Shown: one piece after another, positions 45,574 through 54,609 of the stretch | Layout of the letters: each line of letters opens with the position of its first letter | Numbering within the stretch: the stretch's first letter is position 1 | Assembly (NCBI GenBank): GCA_963758335.1 | Contig: CAVWVF010000002.1 | Location: 682,001-746,000 of the forward strand | Length of the DNA stretch: 64,000 nt | Reading direction: 5' to 3' | Source of the DNA: Roseiarcus sp963758335 | GTDB taxonomy: Bacteria; Pseudomonadota; Alphaproteobacteria; Rhizobiales; Beijerinckiaceae | The notes under the pieces: generated by a model | Databases searched by the model: none | Seen by the model: the letters and a program-made list of their open reading frames with translations, nothing else | Told to the model about the DNA's origin: nothing | Program-made: the position numbers and the translations under genes

Positions 45574-47409
45574 ATGGCGAAGAACGGCTCATCCGCCCAG
45601 GGGGCGCCGGCGCTCGGCGGCAAGGCCTATCCGATCGCGGACCACACCTTCGACGTCGTCGTCGTCGGGGCGGGCGGCGCAGGCTTGCGCGCGAGCGTCG
45701 GCTGCGCCCAGGCGGGCCTCAAGACCGCCTGCATCTCCAAGGTCTTTCCCACCCGCTCGCACACGGTCGCGGCGCAGGGCGGCATCTCTGCCGCGCTCGG
45801 CAACATGGGCCCCGACGACTGGCGGTGGCACATGTACGACACCGTCAAGGGCTCGGATTGGCTGGGCGACCAGGACGCGATCGAGTACCTGTGCCGCAAT
45901 GCGCCGGAAGCGGTCATTGAGCTCGATCACTGGGGCGTGCCTTTCTCGCGCACGGACGAGGGCAAGATCTATCAGCGTCCGTTCGGCGGCATGACGACCG
46001 AGTTCGGCAAGGGCGTCGCGCAGCGCACCTGCGCCGCAGCAGACCGCACCGGCCACGCCATCCTCCATACGCTCTACGGACAGGCGCTGAGGGCGCGCTG
46101 CGAGTTCTTCATCGAATATTTCGCCATCGACCTCATCCGTGACTCCGAGGGCGCGGTGCGTGGCCTCGTCTGCCTCAAGATGGACGACGGCACGATCCAC
46201 CGCTTCCGCGCCCAGACGACGGTCCTCGCCACCGGCGGCTACGGCCGCGCCTATTTCTCGGCGACCTCGGCCCACACCTGCACCGGCGACGGCAACGCCA
46301 TGGCCTTGCGCGCCGGCCTGCCGCTGCAGGACATGGAGTTCGTGCAGTTCCACCCGACCGGCATCTACGGCGCGGGTTGCCTGATCACCGAGGGCGCGCG
46401 CGGCGAGGGAGGCTATCTCGTCAATTCGGCCGGCGAGCGCTTCATGGAGCGCTATGCGCCCCACGCCAAGGACCTCGCCTCGCGCGATGTCGTCAGCCGC
46501 TCCATGACCATCGAAATCCGCGAAGGCCGCGGCGTCGGCAAGAACAAGGACCACATTTATCTGCACCTCGACCATATCGATCCGAAGGTGCTGCACGAGC
46601 GCCTGCCGGGCATTTCTGAGAGCTCGCGCATCTTCGCCGGAGTCGATGTGACCAAGGAGCCGATCCCGGTCCTTCCGACAGTCCATTACAACATGGGCGG
46701 CATTCCGACGAACTATCACGGCGAAGCGCTGACCAAGGTCGGCCGCGATCCGGACGCGGTGGTGCCCGGCCTGATGGCGCTGGGCGAGGCGGCCTGCGTG
46801 TCGGTGCACGGGGCGAACCGCCTCGGCTCGAACTCGCTCATCGACCTCGTCGTGTTCGGCCGGTCCGCGGGCCTGCGCGCGGCCGAAATGCTCAAAGCCG
46901 GCGACCGTCAGCCGGAACTCGCCAAGGACAGCGCCGAGTTCGCCCTCACCCGCCTCGACCGGTTCCGCTACGCCAACGGCAAGACGCCGACCGCGATGCT
47001 GCGGCTCGCCATGCAGCGCGTCATGCAGGCCGATTGCGCGGTGTTCCGCACCGCCGCGACGCTCGTCGAGGGCAAGGAGAAAATCCACGCCGCCTGGCGC
47101 GCGGGCGACGACGCCTGCGTGACCGACCGCTCGCTCATCTGGAACTCCGACCTCATCGAGACTTTGGAATACGACAACCTGATCGTCCAGGCGGTGGTGA
47201 CGATGGAGGGCGCCCTCAATCGCCAGGAAAGCCGCGGCGCGCATGCGCGCGAGGACTATCCCAACCGCGACGACGTCAACTGGATGAAGCACACGCTCGC
47301 CTGGATCGACCCGATGAAGCAGACGGTCGCGATCGACTACCGGCCGGTGCACGCCTACACGATGAGCAACGACATCTCCTACATCGAGCCGAAGGCGCGG
47401 GTGTACTGA
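45574..47409 (+). CDS. sdhA: Succinate dehydrogenase flavoprotein subunit
   Basis: 611 residues. FAD is bound by DVVVVGAGGAGLRASVG, and SHTVAAQGGISAALG contains the histidine that carries covalent FAD. Active-site marks are EFVQFHPTGIYGAG, TEGARGEGGYLVN and VHGANRLGSNSLIDLVVFGR. It oxidises succinate to fumarate and passes electrons to SdhB. The gene is intact and starts 25 bp after sdhD. Downstream, a toxin-antitoxin relic separates it from sdhB. Confidence 0.97.
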   Translation: MAKNGSSAQGAPALGGKAYPIADHTFDVVVVGAGGAGLRASVGCAQAGLKTACISKVFPTRSHTVAAQGGISAALGNMGPDDWRWHMYDTVKGSDWLGDQDAIEYLCRNAPEAVIELDHWGVPFSRTDEGKIYQRPFGGMTTEFGKGVAQRTCAAADRTGHAILHTLYGQALRARCEFFIEYFAIDLIRDSEGAVRGLVCLKMDDGTIHRFRAQTTVLATGGYGRAYFSATSAHTCTGDGNAMALRAGLPLQDMEFVQFHPTGIYGAGCLITEGARGEGGYLVNSAGERFMERYAPHAKDLASRDVVSRSMTIEIREGRGVGKNKDHIYLHLDHIDPKVLHERLPGISESSRIFAGVDVTKEPIPVLPTVHYNMGGIPTNYHGEALTKVGRDPDAVVPGLMALGEAACVSVHGANRLGSNSLIDLVVFGRSAGLRAAEMLKAGDRQPELAKDSAEFALTRLDRFRYANGKTPTAMLRLAMQRVMQADCAVFRTAATLVEGKEKIHAAWRAGDDACVTDRSLIWNSDLIETLEYDNLIVQAVVTMEGALNRQESRGAHAREDYPNRDDVNWMKHTLAWIDPMKQTVAIDYRPVHAYTMSNDISYIEPKARVY

Positions 47410-47462
47410 ACGCGCCGCTCCCGACGCCGTCGACGACTCCCCGATAGATAGGTCGCCCTGCA

Positions 47463-47702
47463 ATGACGCAAATCATCCTTGAGCACATCGATGAGGCGAT
47501 AGTCACCAAGCTGACCGACCTCGCGCGGGCAAATCATCTATCGATCGAGGAGCAGGCGCAAAAGCTATTGGTCGAAGCCGTCGATGCGCACGATCCGCGC
47601 CGGCGCCGGCTCGAACTTGCCGATCGCGTCGCAGCCATGACTCCCAAGGGGGTCATCCAAACGGACAGCACGATCTTGCTCCGTGAGGATCGGGATCGAT
47701 GA
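47463..47702 (+). CDS. FitA/VapB-like ribbon-helix-helix antitoxin
   Basis: 79 residues: QIILEHIDEAIVTKLTDLAR, ANHLSIEEQAQKLLVEAVDA, then a basic and flexible C-terminal region. This is the Arc/MetJ-type fold of FitA-like antitoxins, which bind DNA as dimers with the N-terminal strand and wrap a PIN toxin with the C-terminal tail. Its stop overlaps the start of the toxin remnant by ATGA, the normal arrangement. It lies between sdhA and sdhB, in their direction. Confidence 0.75.
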   Translation: MTQIILEHIDEAIVTKLTDLARANHLSIEEQAQKLLVEAVDAHDPRRRRLELADRVAAMTPKGVIQTDSTILLREDRDR

Positions 47703-47815
47703 ACTCCAAAGCCGACCTTGTGACGGCCGACGCGCGATTTGCCGCGAAGGCGGGCGCCAGCTTCTCCGGCGCCCGCGCTTGCGCCCTCTCTGAATTCGGA
47801 CGCGCCCGGCGCTGA
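47699..47815 (+). pseudogene. PIN-domain toxin with internal deletion
   Basis: The 38-codon frame begins MNSKA and jumps at once to DLVTADARFAAKAGASFSGA and ALSEFG. The segment LVTADARFA is the last acidic motif of PIN toxins (FitB/VapC), normally near residue 115. So about 100 residues with the other three catalytic acids have been deleted in frame. The peptide cannot be an RNase. The antitoxin upstream is intact. Confidence 0.65.
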
Positions 47816-47841
47816 CCCCCGAGGACTTGAAAGGTTGTCTC

Positions 47842-48624
47842 ATGGTCCATTTCGTTCTCCCCAAAAACTCCCGCGTCAAGCCCGGCAAGACCTGGCCGAG
47901 GCCCGCCGACGCCAAGCGGGTGACCGAGTTCCGCATCTATCGCTGGAACCCGGACGACGACGCCAATCCGCGCATCGACACCTACTATGTCGACCGCGAC
48001 GATTGCGGGCCGATGATCCTCGACGCCCTCATCTGGATCAAATCCAAGATCAACTCGACGCTGACCTTCCGCCGCTCCTGCCGCGAGGGGGTGTGCGGCT
48101 CCTGCGCGATGAACGTCGACGGGCTCAACATCCTCGCCTGCACCCACGGCATCGACGAGGTCGCCGCGCCTGTCACGATCTACCCCCTGCCCCACCAGGA
48201 GGTGATCAAGGACCTCGTGCCGGACCTCTCTATCTTCTTCGCCCAGCACGCCTCGATCGAGCCGTGGCTCAAGACCACGAGCCCGGCGCCGGAGAAGGAA
48301 TGGCTCCAGTCGCCGGAGGACCGCGCCAAGCTCGACGGGCTTTACGAGTGCATCCTGTGCGCCTGCTGCTCGACCTCCTGCCCGAGCTACTGGTGGAATG
48401 GCGACCGCTATCTTGGGCCCGCGATCCTGCTGCAGGCCTATCGCTGGCTCATCAACTCGCGCGACGAGGCGCAGGGCGAGCGGCTCGACAATCTCGAGGA
48501 CCCGTTCCGGCTCTACCGCTGCCACACCATCATGAACTGCGCTCAGGCCTGCCCGAAGCACCTCAACCCCGCCAAGGCGATCGCCCACGTCAAGGCGATG
48601 ATGATCGAGCGCCGGATCGGGTGA
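47842..48624 (+). CDS. sdhB: Succinate dehydrogenase iron-sulfur subunit
   Basis: 260 residues. The 2Fe-2S cluster is held by CREGVCGSCAMNVDG and the later Cys in NILACTH. The 4Fe-4S and 3Fe-4S clusters are held by CILCACCSTSCPS and CHTIMNCAQACPKHLNP. It carries electrons from SdhA to the membrane quinone site. The start at ATG 47842 is supported by its match to other SdhB proteins (MVHFVLPKNSRVKPGKTWP). It ends the sdh operon. Confidence 0.97.
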   Translation: MVHFVLPKNSRVKPGKTWPRPADAKRVTEFRIYRWNPDDDANPRIDTYYVDRDDCGPMILDALIWIKSKINSTLTFRRSCREGVCGSCAMNVDGLNILACTHGIDEVAAPVTIYPLPHQEVIKDLVPDLSIFFAQHASIEPWLKTTSPAPEKEWLQSPEDRAKLDGLYECILCACCSTSCPSYWWNGDRYLGPAILLQAYRWLINSRDEAQGERLDNLEDPFRLYRCHTIMNCAQACPKHLNPAKAIAHVKAMMIERRIG

Positions 48625-48705
48625 GCGGGCCGCGCATCAGGCGCGTCCTTCAAGAGCCGGTCCGGCGCGCGCTCGAGGCGCGCGAATTGCGCGCGGCGGC
48701 GCCAA

Positions 48706-48774
48706 AAAGCCTTTCCAAAGCCTTCCAAACCTTTCCGTTTCTTTCCGCGAAGCGCAGTTTATCAAGAGGTTGCG
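48706..48774 (+). repeat. TTTCC-rich array with trailing TTATCAA...GGTTGCG motif, second copy
   Basis: CCTTTCC, GCCTTCC, ACCTTTCC and TTTCTTTCCGCG follow each other at 10-11 bp spacing. Then comes TTATCAAGAGGTTGCG at 48759-48774. The order matches 12527-12591. It lies between the convergent genes sdhB and the HTH gene. Confidence 0.6.
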
Positions 48775-48834
48775 GACATCAGGCGGTTGCAAATTTTTTT
48801 CTTTCCCTCCGGGCGCGGATTTTCGCTCGTCCCC

Positions 48835-49318
48835 TCAAGCCTCTGCCGCGGCCGCTTGCTGCGCGGCTCGCTCTTCGCGCAGCTCCTGCAAGACGCTCTC
48901 CCGCATCCTGCGTTTGAGTTCCGCGATCACGACCGTATCGGCCGCCGGCTCGCGCCTCCGCTTGTCGTCGGCGCGGGTCGTCCGGGCGGTCTTCTGGTAG
49001 CGGTCGAGCCGGTCGAGCACCTTCACGAACGGGGCGATCGCCCTGACGTCGCCCTCCGCCAGAGCCTCGCCGGCGGCCCGCAGCGCCGGCGCGAGCCGCC
49101 CGAGCTGAAGAAGGGCGTGGGCGGAGTCGCCGTCGACCTCCCGCCTGTCCAGAACCTCGGTGACGATCTGGCGGACGCGGCGGGCGGTCAGCCGCTCCTC
49201 GCGCGCGATCTCGTCATAGGCCCAGCCCGTTCAGCCGGGCGAAGATGCGCTTTCTCCGCGCCGCCTTGCCGACGGCGGTCAGCCCCTTCTTCGGCGCCGG
49301 CGCCGATCCCTGTTCCAT
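48835..49318 (-). pseudogene. Small HTH and coiled-coil protein, frameshifted
   Basis: From ATG 49318 the first frame reads MEQGSAPAPKKGLTAVGKAA, RRKRIFARLNG and stops. One base over it continues YDEIAREERLTARRVRQIVT (a helix-turn-helix), EVLDRREVDGDSAHALLQLG, AIAPFVKVLDRLDRYQKTAR and a charged coiled-coil tail ending EERAAQQAAAAEA at 48835. The break is at about 49215-49235. The intact product would have about 160 residues and looks like a small DNA-binding protein of phage or plasmid type. A LexA-like box lies 46 bp upstream of the start. Confidence 0.6.
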
Positions 49319-49363
49319 GTGGTCCTCCGTTTCCGCCGCCCTCGGCGGCATTGACGAAAGTGA

Positions 49364-49378
49364 GAACATAACATGAAC
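49364..49378 (-). promoter_or_regulatory. LexA-like box upstream of the HTH gene
   Basis: GAACATAACATGAAC is GAAC-N7-GAAC, the reverse complement form of the alphaproteobacterial LexA operator. It is 46 bp from the minus-strand start at 49318. Chance matches are expected at about two per window. Confidence 0.3.
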
Positions 49379-49638
49379 ACCTGCAATCCGCAAGAAAAAT
49401 GCGACTTGCGCGTCCCCGAGTTTCTCTGCCCGCGCAGAGGACCTCTGCCCGGCGTGACGACGCGGCCAAGCGGCGGCCGATCGCGAGCTTGACCAGCCCG
49501 TCTCGTCGCGGCCGCCAGATGCGAGCGGCGCGCGACGCGGCCTCGTTTTCTGGGCAAAATGGTGGTAGTGGGCTCGCGAATTAAGGCAAGGAGTTTTTTG
49601 GCCTAGCCGGATAGGCGCGCTCGCTTCATAATGCGAGC

Positions 49639-49890
49639 ATGGCCGAAAAGCATCCCAAGCGTCCCCGTGATTTTAACCAGGCGGCTAAGCTCGTTGTCGA
49701 CATTGCAAGCGGGCAAGCCACAGATCGCGAATTGACACCTGAGGAACAAGGCAAAGACCCAGCCGCCGTCATCCTAGGTTGGCGCGGCGGCCTCAAAGGC
49801 GGCGTAGCCAGAGCGGCGAAAATGACCAAGGAGCAGCGTCGCGAAAGCGCCAAGAAAGCGGCCAAGTCTCGCTGGGGACGGGAAAATTGA
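49639..49890 (+). CDS. Small basic conserved hypothetical protein
   Basis: 83 residues: RPRDFNQAAKLVVDIASGQA, ELTPEEQGKDPAAVILGWRG, GLKGGVARAAKMTKEQRRES and AKKAAKSRW. This pattern (an acidic linker, a GGLKGG turn and a Lys/Ala-rich histone-like tail) recurs in many bacteria as a small conserved protein, often in accessory regions. The basic tail could bind nucleic acid. Function unknown. Confidence 0.65.
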   Translation: MAEKHPKRPRDFNQAAKLVVDIASGQATDRELTPEEQGKDPAAVILGWRGGLKGGVARAAKMTKEQRRESAKKAAKSRWGREN

Positions 49891-49919
49891 ATCTTGAGAG
49901 GGACTTTAAGTTCTCCGCA

Positions 49920-50147
49920 TCATACCCTGTGTGACATACATATCAAACATTGGCATGCATTGCTAGAATAGTGTCGCGCCCCTACCACTCTCGTTCCCGC
50001 TCTGTGTGCGCGTTTGTATATCTTATTGAATAGATTTTCCTCTTTATTCTCCGCGTATCTGCGGATCGCGTATGCGCACAAATCGGCCATTTGCACCATG
50101 CTCGTTAGATTACTATCGACGAACATTGGTGTCTCAATTATATGTGA
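49920..50147 (-). pseudogene. DUF3800 protein, C-terminal part on the minus strand
   Basis: The minus frame from 50147 reads SHIIETPMFVDSNLTSMVQM, ADLCAYAIRRYAENKEENLF, RVVGARHYSSNACQCLICMS. This is the C-terminal end of a DUF3800 (RNase H-like) protein; the SxxxQxADLxAYA motif holds conserved acids. There is no own start; upstream sequence is antisense to the N-terminal part. Both parts meet head to head at an inverted repeat near 50131-50152. Confidence 0.7.
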
Positions 50148-50419
50148 GACTCCGGTCCAAAGAGTTCCACTTTTCCGGACATCCCGGGCACACGTCGCAT
50201 TTCGTTCTAGCGGCTCTGGCCTTCCCGATTTGGCATTGGAAAGACGCAGATAGAGACATTTCAAATGTGATGAGTAAATACGGCTTAGCTGGTCAAGAAT
50301 TGCATACAGCTTGGCTGTTACGACCTTATATCGAGCAGGAAAGCATTCCAAATTTCGACAAGTTGTCGTGGCTTCATAGGCGGTCAGCGGTGCAGCGTGC
50401 GCGTAGCGCTCAACTGCTG
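50141..50419 (+). pseudogene. DUF3800 protein, N-terminal part on the plus strand
   Basis: The plus frame reads FSGHPGHTSHFVLAALAFPI, WHWKDADRDISNVMSKYGLA, ELHTAWLLRPYIEQESIPNF and DKLSWLHRRSAVQRAR. In intact DUF3800 proteins this is the first third, starting with a DES-GHPG motif. Here the DE pair is lost (FHFSGHPG). The C-terminal part lies inverted on the other strand at 50147-49920, and the middle of the protein is missing. The region is AT-rich compared with the backbone. Confidence 0.65.
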
Positions 50420-50467
50420 GTCCCATCGCCTAGCGGCCACTCCATATCGACACTGTCATCCAGCTAA

Positions 50468-50813
50468 TTGTTTGATCCATGAGGCGCTTTCCAACGATAC
50501 CCTTTCAACGCGAGATCGGCGCGGGCGAGATCATTGACTCTCGACAAGGCGTTGCGAACCGCCGCCAAGGAGGAAGGGGTCGCGGTCTTGCCCAGAAGGC
50601 TTTGAGTGGACGAACGCGCCGGTGATCACGCGCGCGGCCGTCCATCCCCGTCCCCTCGCCTCCTGCTCCGCCGCCTCGGCGGCTCAACGCCCCATTGCTC
50701 TCCTCGCCGACTGCGCGAGTGGCGAATCCGCTCTCACCGGTCGCAGGCGGCAGGCCGCGACATCTTGACGCATGTCAATATGGGGAAATCCGTGCCCGCC
50801 GGCCCGAATCGGG
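50468..50813. other. Gap without a supported gene
   Basis: About 340 bp between the DUF3800 relic and the Gly/Tyr-rich gene. An upstream in-frame ATG of the latter lies at 50772. No other features seen. Confidence 0.4.
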
Positions 50814-51044
50814 ATGGACAAAACCGAATTTGACTATGGCGGCTATCCGTACGGCGGATACGGCTATGACCCCTACTACGACTGCTACGGCAGCGGCTAC
50901 GGCTATGGCCGCGGCTACGGGCGCGGGCACGGGCACGCGAGCGGCTCGTTCAGCTTCGGCGGCGACAGCGACCTGTTCGGCAACGGCTGGGGCAACGGCA
51001 ACGGTTGGGACCGCGGCCGCGGCTGGGGCCCGGGCTGGTGGTGA
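50814..51044 (+). CDS. Gly/Tyr-rich small protein
   Basis: 76 residues dominated by Gly, Tyr, Arg and Asp: YGGYPYGGYGYDPYYDCYG, GYGYGRGYGRGHGH, then GGDSDLFGNGWGNGNGW. The composition suggests a disordered, possibly surface or condensate-forming protein; similar YGGYGY-rich proteins occur in many Hyphomicrobiales. An in-frame ATG at 50772 would add 14 residues. No signal peptide is apparent. Confidence 0.5.
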   Translation: MDKTEFDYGGYPYGGYGYDPYYDCYGSGYGYGRGYGRGHGHASGSFSFGGDSDLFGNGWGNGNGWDRGRGWGPGWW

Positions 51045-51107
51045 AGTCCGCCCGAGGTGAGTCTCGCCAAGGACTCTCGTCGGCCTCGATTGAGTCAACG
51101 CTTTTGA

Positions 51108-51138
51108 GGAGGCTGCCGGCCCCTGGTTGGCAGCCTCC
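51108..51138. terminator. Hairpin between convergent genes, likely bidirectional terminator
   Basis: GGAGGCTGCC and GGCAGCCTCC form a perfect 10-bp stem with an 11-base loop. A T-rich run flanks each end (CTTTTG on the left, AATTTA on the right). It lies between the Gly/Tyr-rich gene and the arsR-type gene, which converge. Confidence 0.75.
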
Positions 51139-51161
51139 AATTTACGTTTGATCCACTAACG

Positions 51162-51500
51162 CTAGGCGACGCCGGTGACTTTGATCTCCAGGACGGCCAG
51201 CAGAACGCTTCTGACCCGCTGATCGGCGATGCTGTAGAGGATTGCGTTGCCCTCCCGCCGCGAGCTCACCACGCCTTCCTGGCGCAATCGAGCCAAGTGC
51301 TGAGAAACGGTCGATTGGTGAAGCGAGACAAGCGCCGCGAGTTCGCCGACCGACCTTTCGCGGGCCATCAGGTTGCAGACGATCTTCACCCGCGTGTCCT
51401 GGGCGAGAACCTTGAGAAAATGGATGGCGGCGCCGCGCTCCCCGACGAGGCATTTGCAGCTCGCTTGCGCGGTTGCGGCCGTCTTTCCCGATTCAGCCAT
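51162..51500 (-). CDS. ArsR/SmtB-family transcriptional regulator
   Basis: 112 residues from ATG 51500, six bases after AGGAG. The winged helix is complete: FLKVLAQDTRVKIVCNLMAR, SVGELAALVSLHQSTVSQHL and ARLRQEGVVSSRREGNAILY. An N-terminal CKC pair near residue 13 could bind metal, but the classical ELCVCDL site of ArsR is replaced by SVGELAA, so the signal is unclear. The gene stands alone; its nearest neighbour upstream is the divergent amidotransferase gene. Confidence 0.85.
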   Translation of the reverse strand: MAESGKTAATAQASCKCLVGERGAAIHFLKVLAQDTRVKIVCNLMARERSVGELAALVSLHQSTVSQHLARLRQEGVVSSRREGNAILYSIADQRVRSVLLAVLEIKVTGVA

Positions 51501-51891
51501 AGCAGCTCCTGACGACGCGGCGGGATCAAGCTTTCGAGGCCCTGGCCTATCCAAAAGGTTATCCGATGCTCCGCGTTCTCAATTCGTGGCCGGACAGCAA
51601 ACCCCAGCTTGCCGGCTCCAGGACTCGATCGTTGATGGCGCGGGCCGATCCCGATTAACATATCATAAGAGACGAATGTAACGAAGTCCGGACACGGGAA
51701 TGTCGCTCGCGCTCTCCTTCACCGTCGGTCGGCGAGGCGATGCAGTTCTGCGTCGCCTGCCACGAGTCGTTCCGTTTCGTCGCCAAGCGGTAGAAATGCG
51801 GCAAGCGTGGCGCTTCCCGGCTTTCGTGGCGCCGTGCGAGAGGAGTTTTGGCGGGATGCGCGTGTCGCCTCGCGGACGGGAGGGCGGCGTC

Positions 51892-52704
51892 GTGTGTGAG
51901 TTGTTTGCCGTGTCGAGTCGCGCGCCGACCGTTTTGTCATTGTCGATCCGACAGCTCGCCAATCGCGGCGCCCCCGGCGGCAAGCTGGCGGACGGCTGGG
52001 GCGTAGCCTGCTACGACGGCTTCGACGCTCGGGTGCTGCGCGAGCCCGAACCGGCGGGCGACAGCGCGTGGCTCGACGCCGTCATCAACTCCGGCCGTCC
52101 GCACAGCCGGATCGTCATCGCGCACATCCGCCATGCGACGAAAGGGTCGATCGCTCTGGCGAACACGCAGCCCTTCGCGCGCGAACTGGGTGGAAGGATC
52201 CATGTATTCGCGCACAACGGCATGCTGACGGACATCGAACGGACGATAGGAGCCTCTTGCCGCCGCTTTCGGCCGGTCGGCGAAACCAACTCCGAGATCG
52301 CCTTGTGCGGCCTGATGGAAAGAATGGCGCCGCTGTGGGAAGACCAGGCGCCTGACCCCGAGACGCGGCTTCAGGCCGTGGCCCGTTACGCCGCCGAGCT
52401 GCGTGAGCTCGGTCCCGCCAACTTCCTTTACACGGACGGGGAGCTGCTGTTCGCTCATGGTCACCGCCGCACGCAGCCCGACGGCCAAATTGCGCCGCCG
52501 GGACTGACGGCCCTCACGCGGCGATCCGCGACGGAACCCGATGCGCTGCCTGCAGCCGGCGTGACGTTGGAGACGGAGCTCGGCCCGCAGACCATGACTT
52601 TGTTCACGAGCGTCCCGCTGACCGACGAGGGCTGGCGACCGCTAGCCCGACTTCGCGGATTCGTAGTTGGAAAGGCGGGATTGGGATTTTTTTTGGACGT
52701 CTAA
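51892..52704 (+). CDS. Class II glutamine amidotransferase (YafJ-like)
   Basis: The start is GTG 51892, preceded by GGGAGG, so the mature enzyme begins with Cys2 (CELFAVSSRAPTVLSLS), the N-terminal nucleophile. Further signs are LADGWGVACYDG, IAHIRHATKGSIALANTQPF and VFAHNGMLTDIE; the RHAT-G and HNG stretches bind glutamine. 270 residues is normal for stand-alone class II domains such as YafJ. The acceptor substrate of the released ammonia or the glutamyl group is unknown. Longer in-frame starts would bury the catalytic cysteine. Confidence 0.87.
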   Translation: MCELFAVSSRAPTVLSLSIRQLANRGAPGGKLADGWGVACYDGFDARVLREPEPAGDSAWLDAVINSGRPHSRIVIAHIRHATKGSIALANTQPFARELGGRIHVFAHNGMLTDIERTIGASCRRFRPVGETNSEIALCGLMERMAPLWEDQAPDPETRLQAVARYAAELRELGPANFLYTDGELLFAHGHRRTQPDGQIAPPGLTALTRRSATEPDALPAAGVTLETELGPQTMTLFTSVPLTDEGWRPLARLRGFVVGKAGLGFFLDV

Positions 52705-52754
52705 GTAATTGATTTCGAATGTGTGGGGTGTCGCCAATATCTTCAAATCGGTCT

Positions 52755-54609
52755 GTAGTGAAGACCAACCGAGATGACCCCGGATTCTCAGGGAGTTGTT
52801 TTTCTGATTTAATCGTCGCCGTCATGTTCCTGCGACGAATCACACGACGGAAGAAGGGCAAAACGCATCTTTATTGGAGCGTCGTCGAGAACAAGCGTCT
52901 CGATGACGGCCGGGTGGTGCAGCGCCACGTTCTGTATTTGGGCGAGATCAATTCGTCGCAGGCGGAGGCTTGGCGCAAGGCGGTCGAGGTGTTCGACCCG
53001 CGGGCGGGCGCCTCCCGGACGCTCGCCTTGTTCCCCGAGGATCGCTGCGAGGCCGCGGCGGACGACGCCTCGGTGGTGCGGCTGCGCCTGTCTGAACTTC
53101 GCCTGCATCGTCCGCGTCAATGGGGCGCCTGCTGGCTGGCCGGCCTCTTGTGGCGAGACTTGCAACTCGACCGGTTCTGGGCCGAACGCCTGCCCGCGAG
53201 CCGGAAGGGAACGCGCTGGGACCAAATCCTGCACGTCCTGGTCGCCTATCGCCTGATCGAACCCGGCAGCGAGTGGCGGCTGCATCGCGAGTGGTTCGGC
53301 AGGAGCGCCATGGCCGATCTGTTGGGATCGGATTTCGGCCTGGCTGAGACGCACAAGCTCTATGCCTGCCACGACTTGTTGCTCGCCCACAAGGACGCGC
53401 TGTTCTCGCATCTGACGGGGCGATGGCGCGATCTTTTCAACGCCGATTTCGACGTGCTGCTCTACGATCTGACCAGCACTTATTTCGAGATCAACGCCTC
53501 GGATCTGCCCGAGGGCGACAAACGTCGCCACGGCTACAGCCGCGACAAGCGGCCCGATTGCCCGCAACTGGTCATCGCCCTGGTCGTAACGACCGAAGGC
53601 CTGCCGCTGGCCTACGAAGTCCTGCCCGGCAACACCGCCGACAGCAAGACGTTGCGGACGTTCCTGGGCAAGATCGAAAAGCAATATGGCAAGGCGCGGC
53701 GCGTCTGGGTGATGGATCGCGGCGTGCCCACCGAGGCGGTTCTGGCCGAGATGCGGGCCAGCGATCCGCCCGTGCAATATCTCGTCGGAACGCCCAAGGG
53801 ACGGCTGAACCGCTTGGAAAAGCACCTGATCGAGAAGCCCTGGCGGAAGGCGCGCGAAGGCGTCGAGGTCAAATTGCTCGCCCAGGACGACGAACTCTAC
53901 GTCTTCGCCCAGAGCGAGGATCGCCTCGCCAAGGAGCGCGCGATGCGCCGTCGGCAGTTGAAATGGCTGTGGGCGCGGCTCGGCAAGCTCGCCGCCATGA
54001 ACGTCTCGCGCGAAGAGATGCTGATGAAGCTGGGAGCGGCGCGCTCGAAAGCGCCGACCGCGTGGCGCTTGGTCGATGTCACGCTCGACGAACAGAGCGC
54101 CGCGCTGACCTTCTCCCTCAATCGCAAGAAACTGCAAATCGCGAGGCGGCGGGAAGGGCGCTATCTCCTGCGCACCAATCTGACCGACAAGGATCCGGCC
54201 GTCTTATGGCAGTATTACATTCAACTCGTCGCCGTCGAGGAGGCCTTCAAGACCCTGAAGGGCGACCTGGCGATCCGGCCGATCTACCATCATGACGAAA
54301 AGCGCGTCGAGGCCCATATCTTCATCGCCTTCCTCGCCTATTGCCTGCAGATCACCCTGACGCGCCGACTCCCTGCCCTGGCCTCTGGACTGACCGCCCG
54401 CAGCGCGCTCGAAAAATTCGCCGCCGTCCAAATGATCGACGTCCATCTGCCTACCACCGACGGGCGCGAGATCGTGCTGACCCGATACACCCAACCCGAG
54501 CCCGACCTGCAACTGCTGATCAACCAGCTAAAACTCGCTCTGCCGACCCAGCCGCCGCCCAAAATCACCGCCGCCGCCTTGGCCCGAGTCACTCCTCGTA
54601 GTGAAGACC
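52755..54609 (+). mobile_element. IS1634-type element, ends approximate
   Basis: The transposase is flanked by the 12-bp direct repeat GTAGTGAAGACC at 52755-52766 and 54598-54609. I could not find terminal inverted repeats, so the true ends may lie a little outside. The upstream amidotransferase gene ends at 52704 and looks complete. Confidence 0.45.

Noticed and set aside
45589..47463. A 624-codon open frame on the minus strand
   Set aside because: Antisense of sdhA, which has all catalytic motifs; GC bias alone keeps the opposite frame open.
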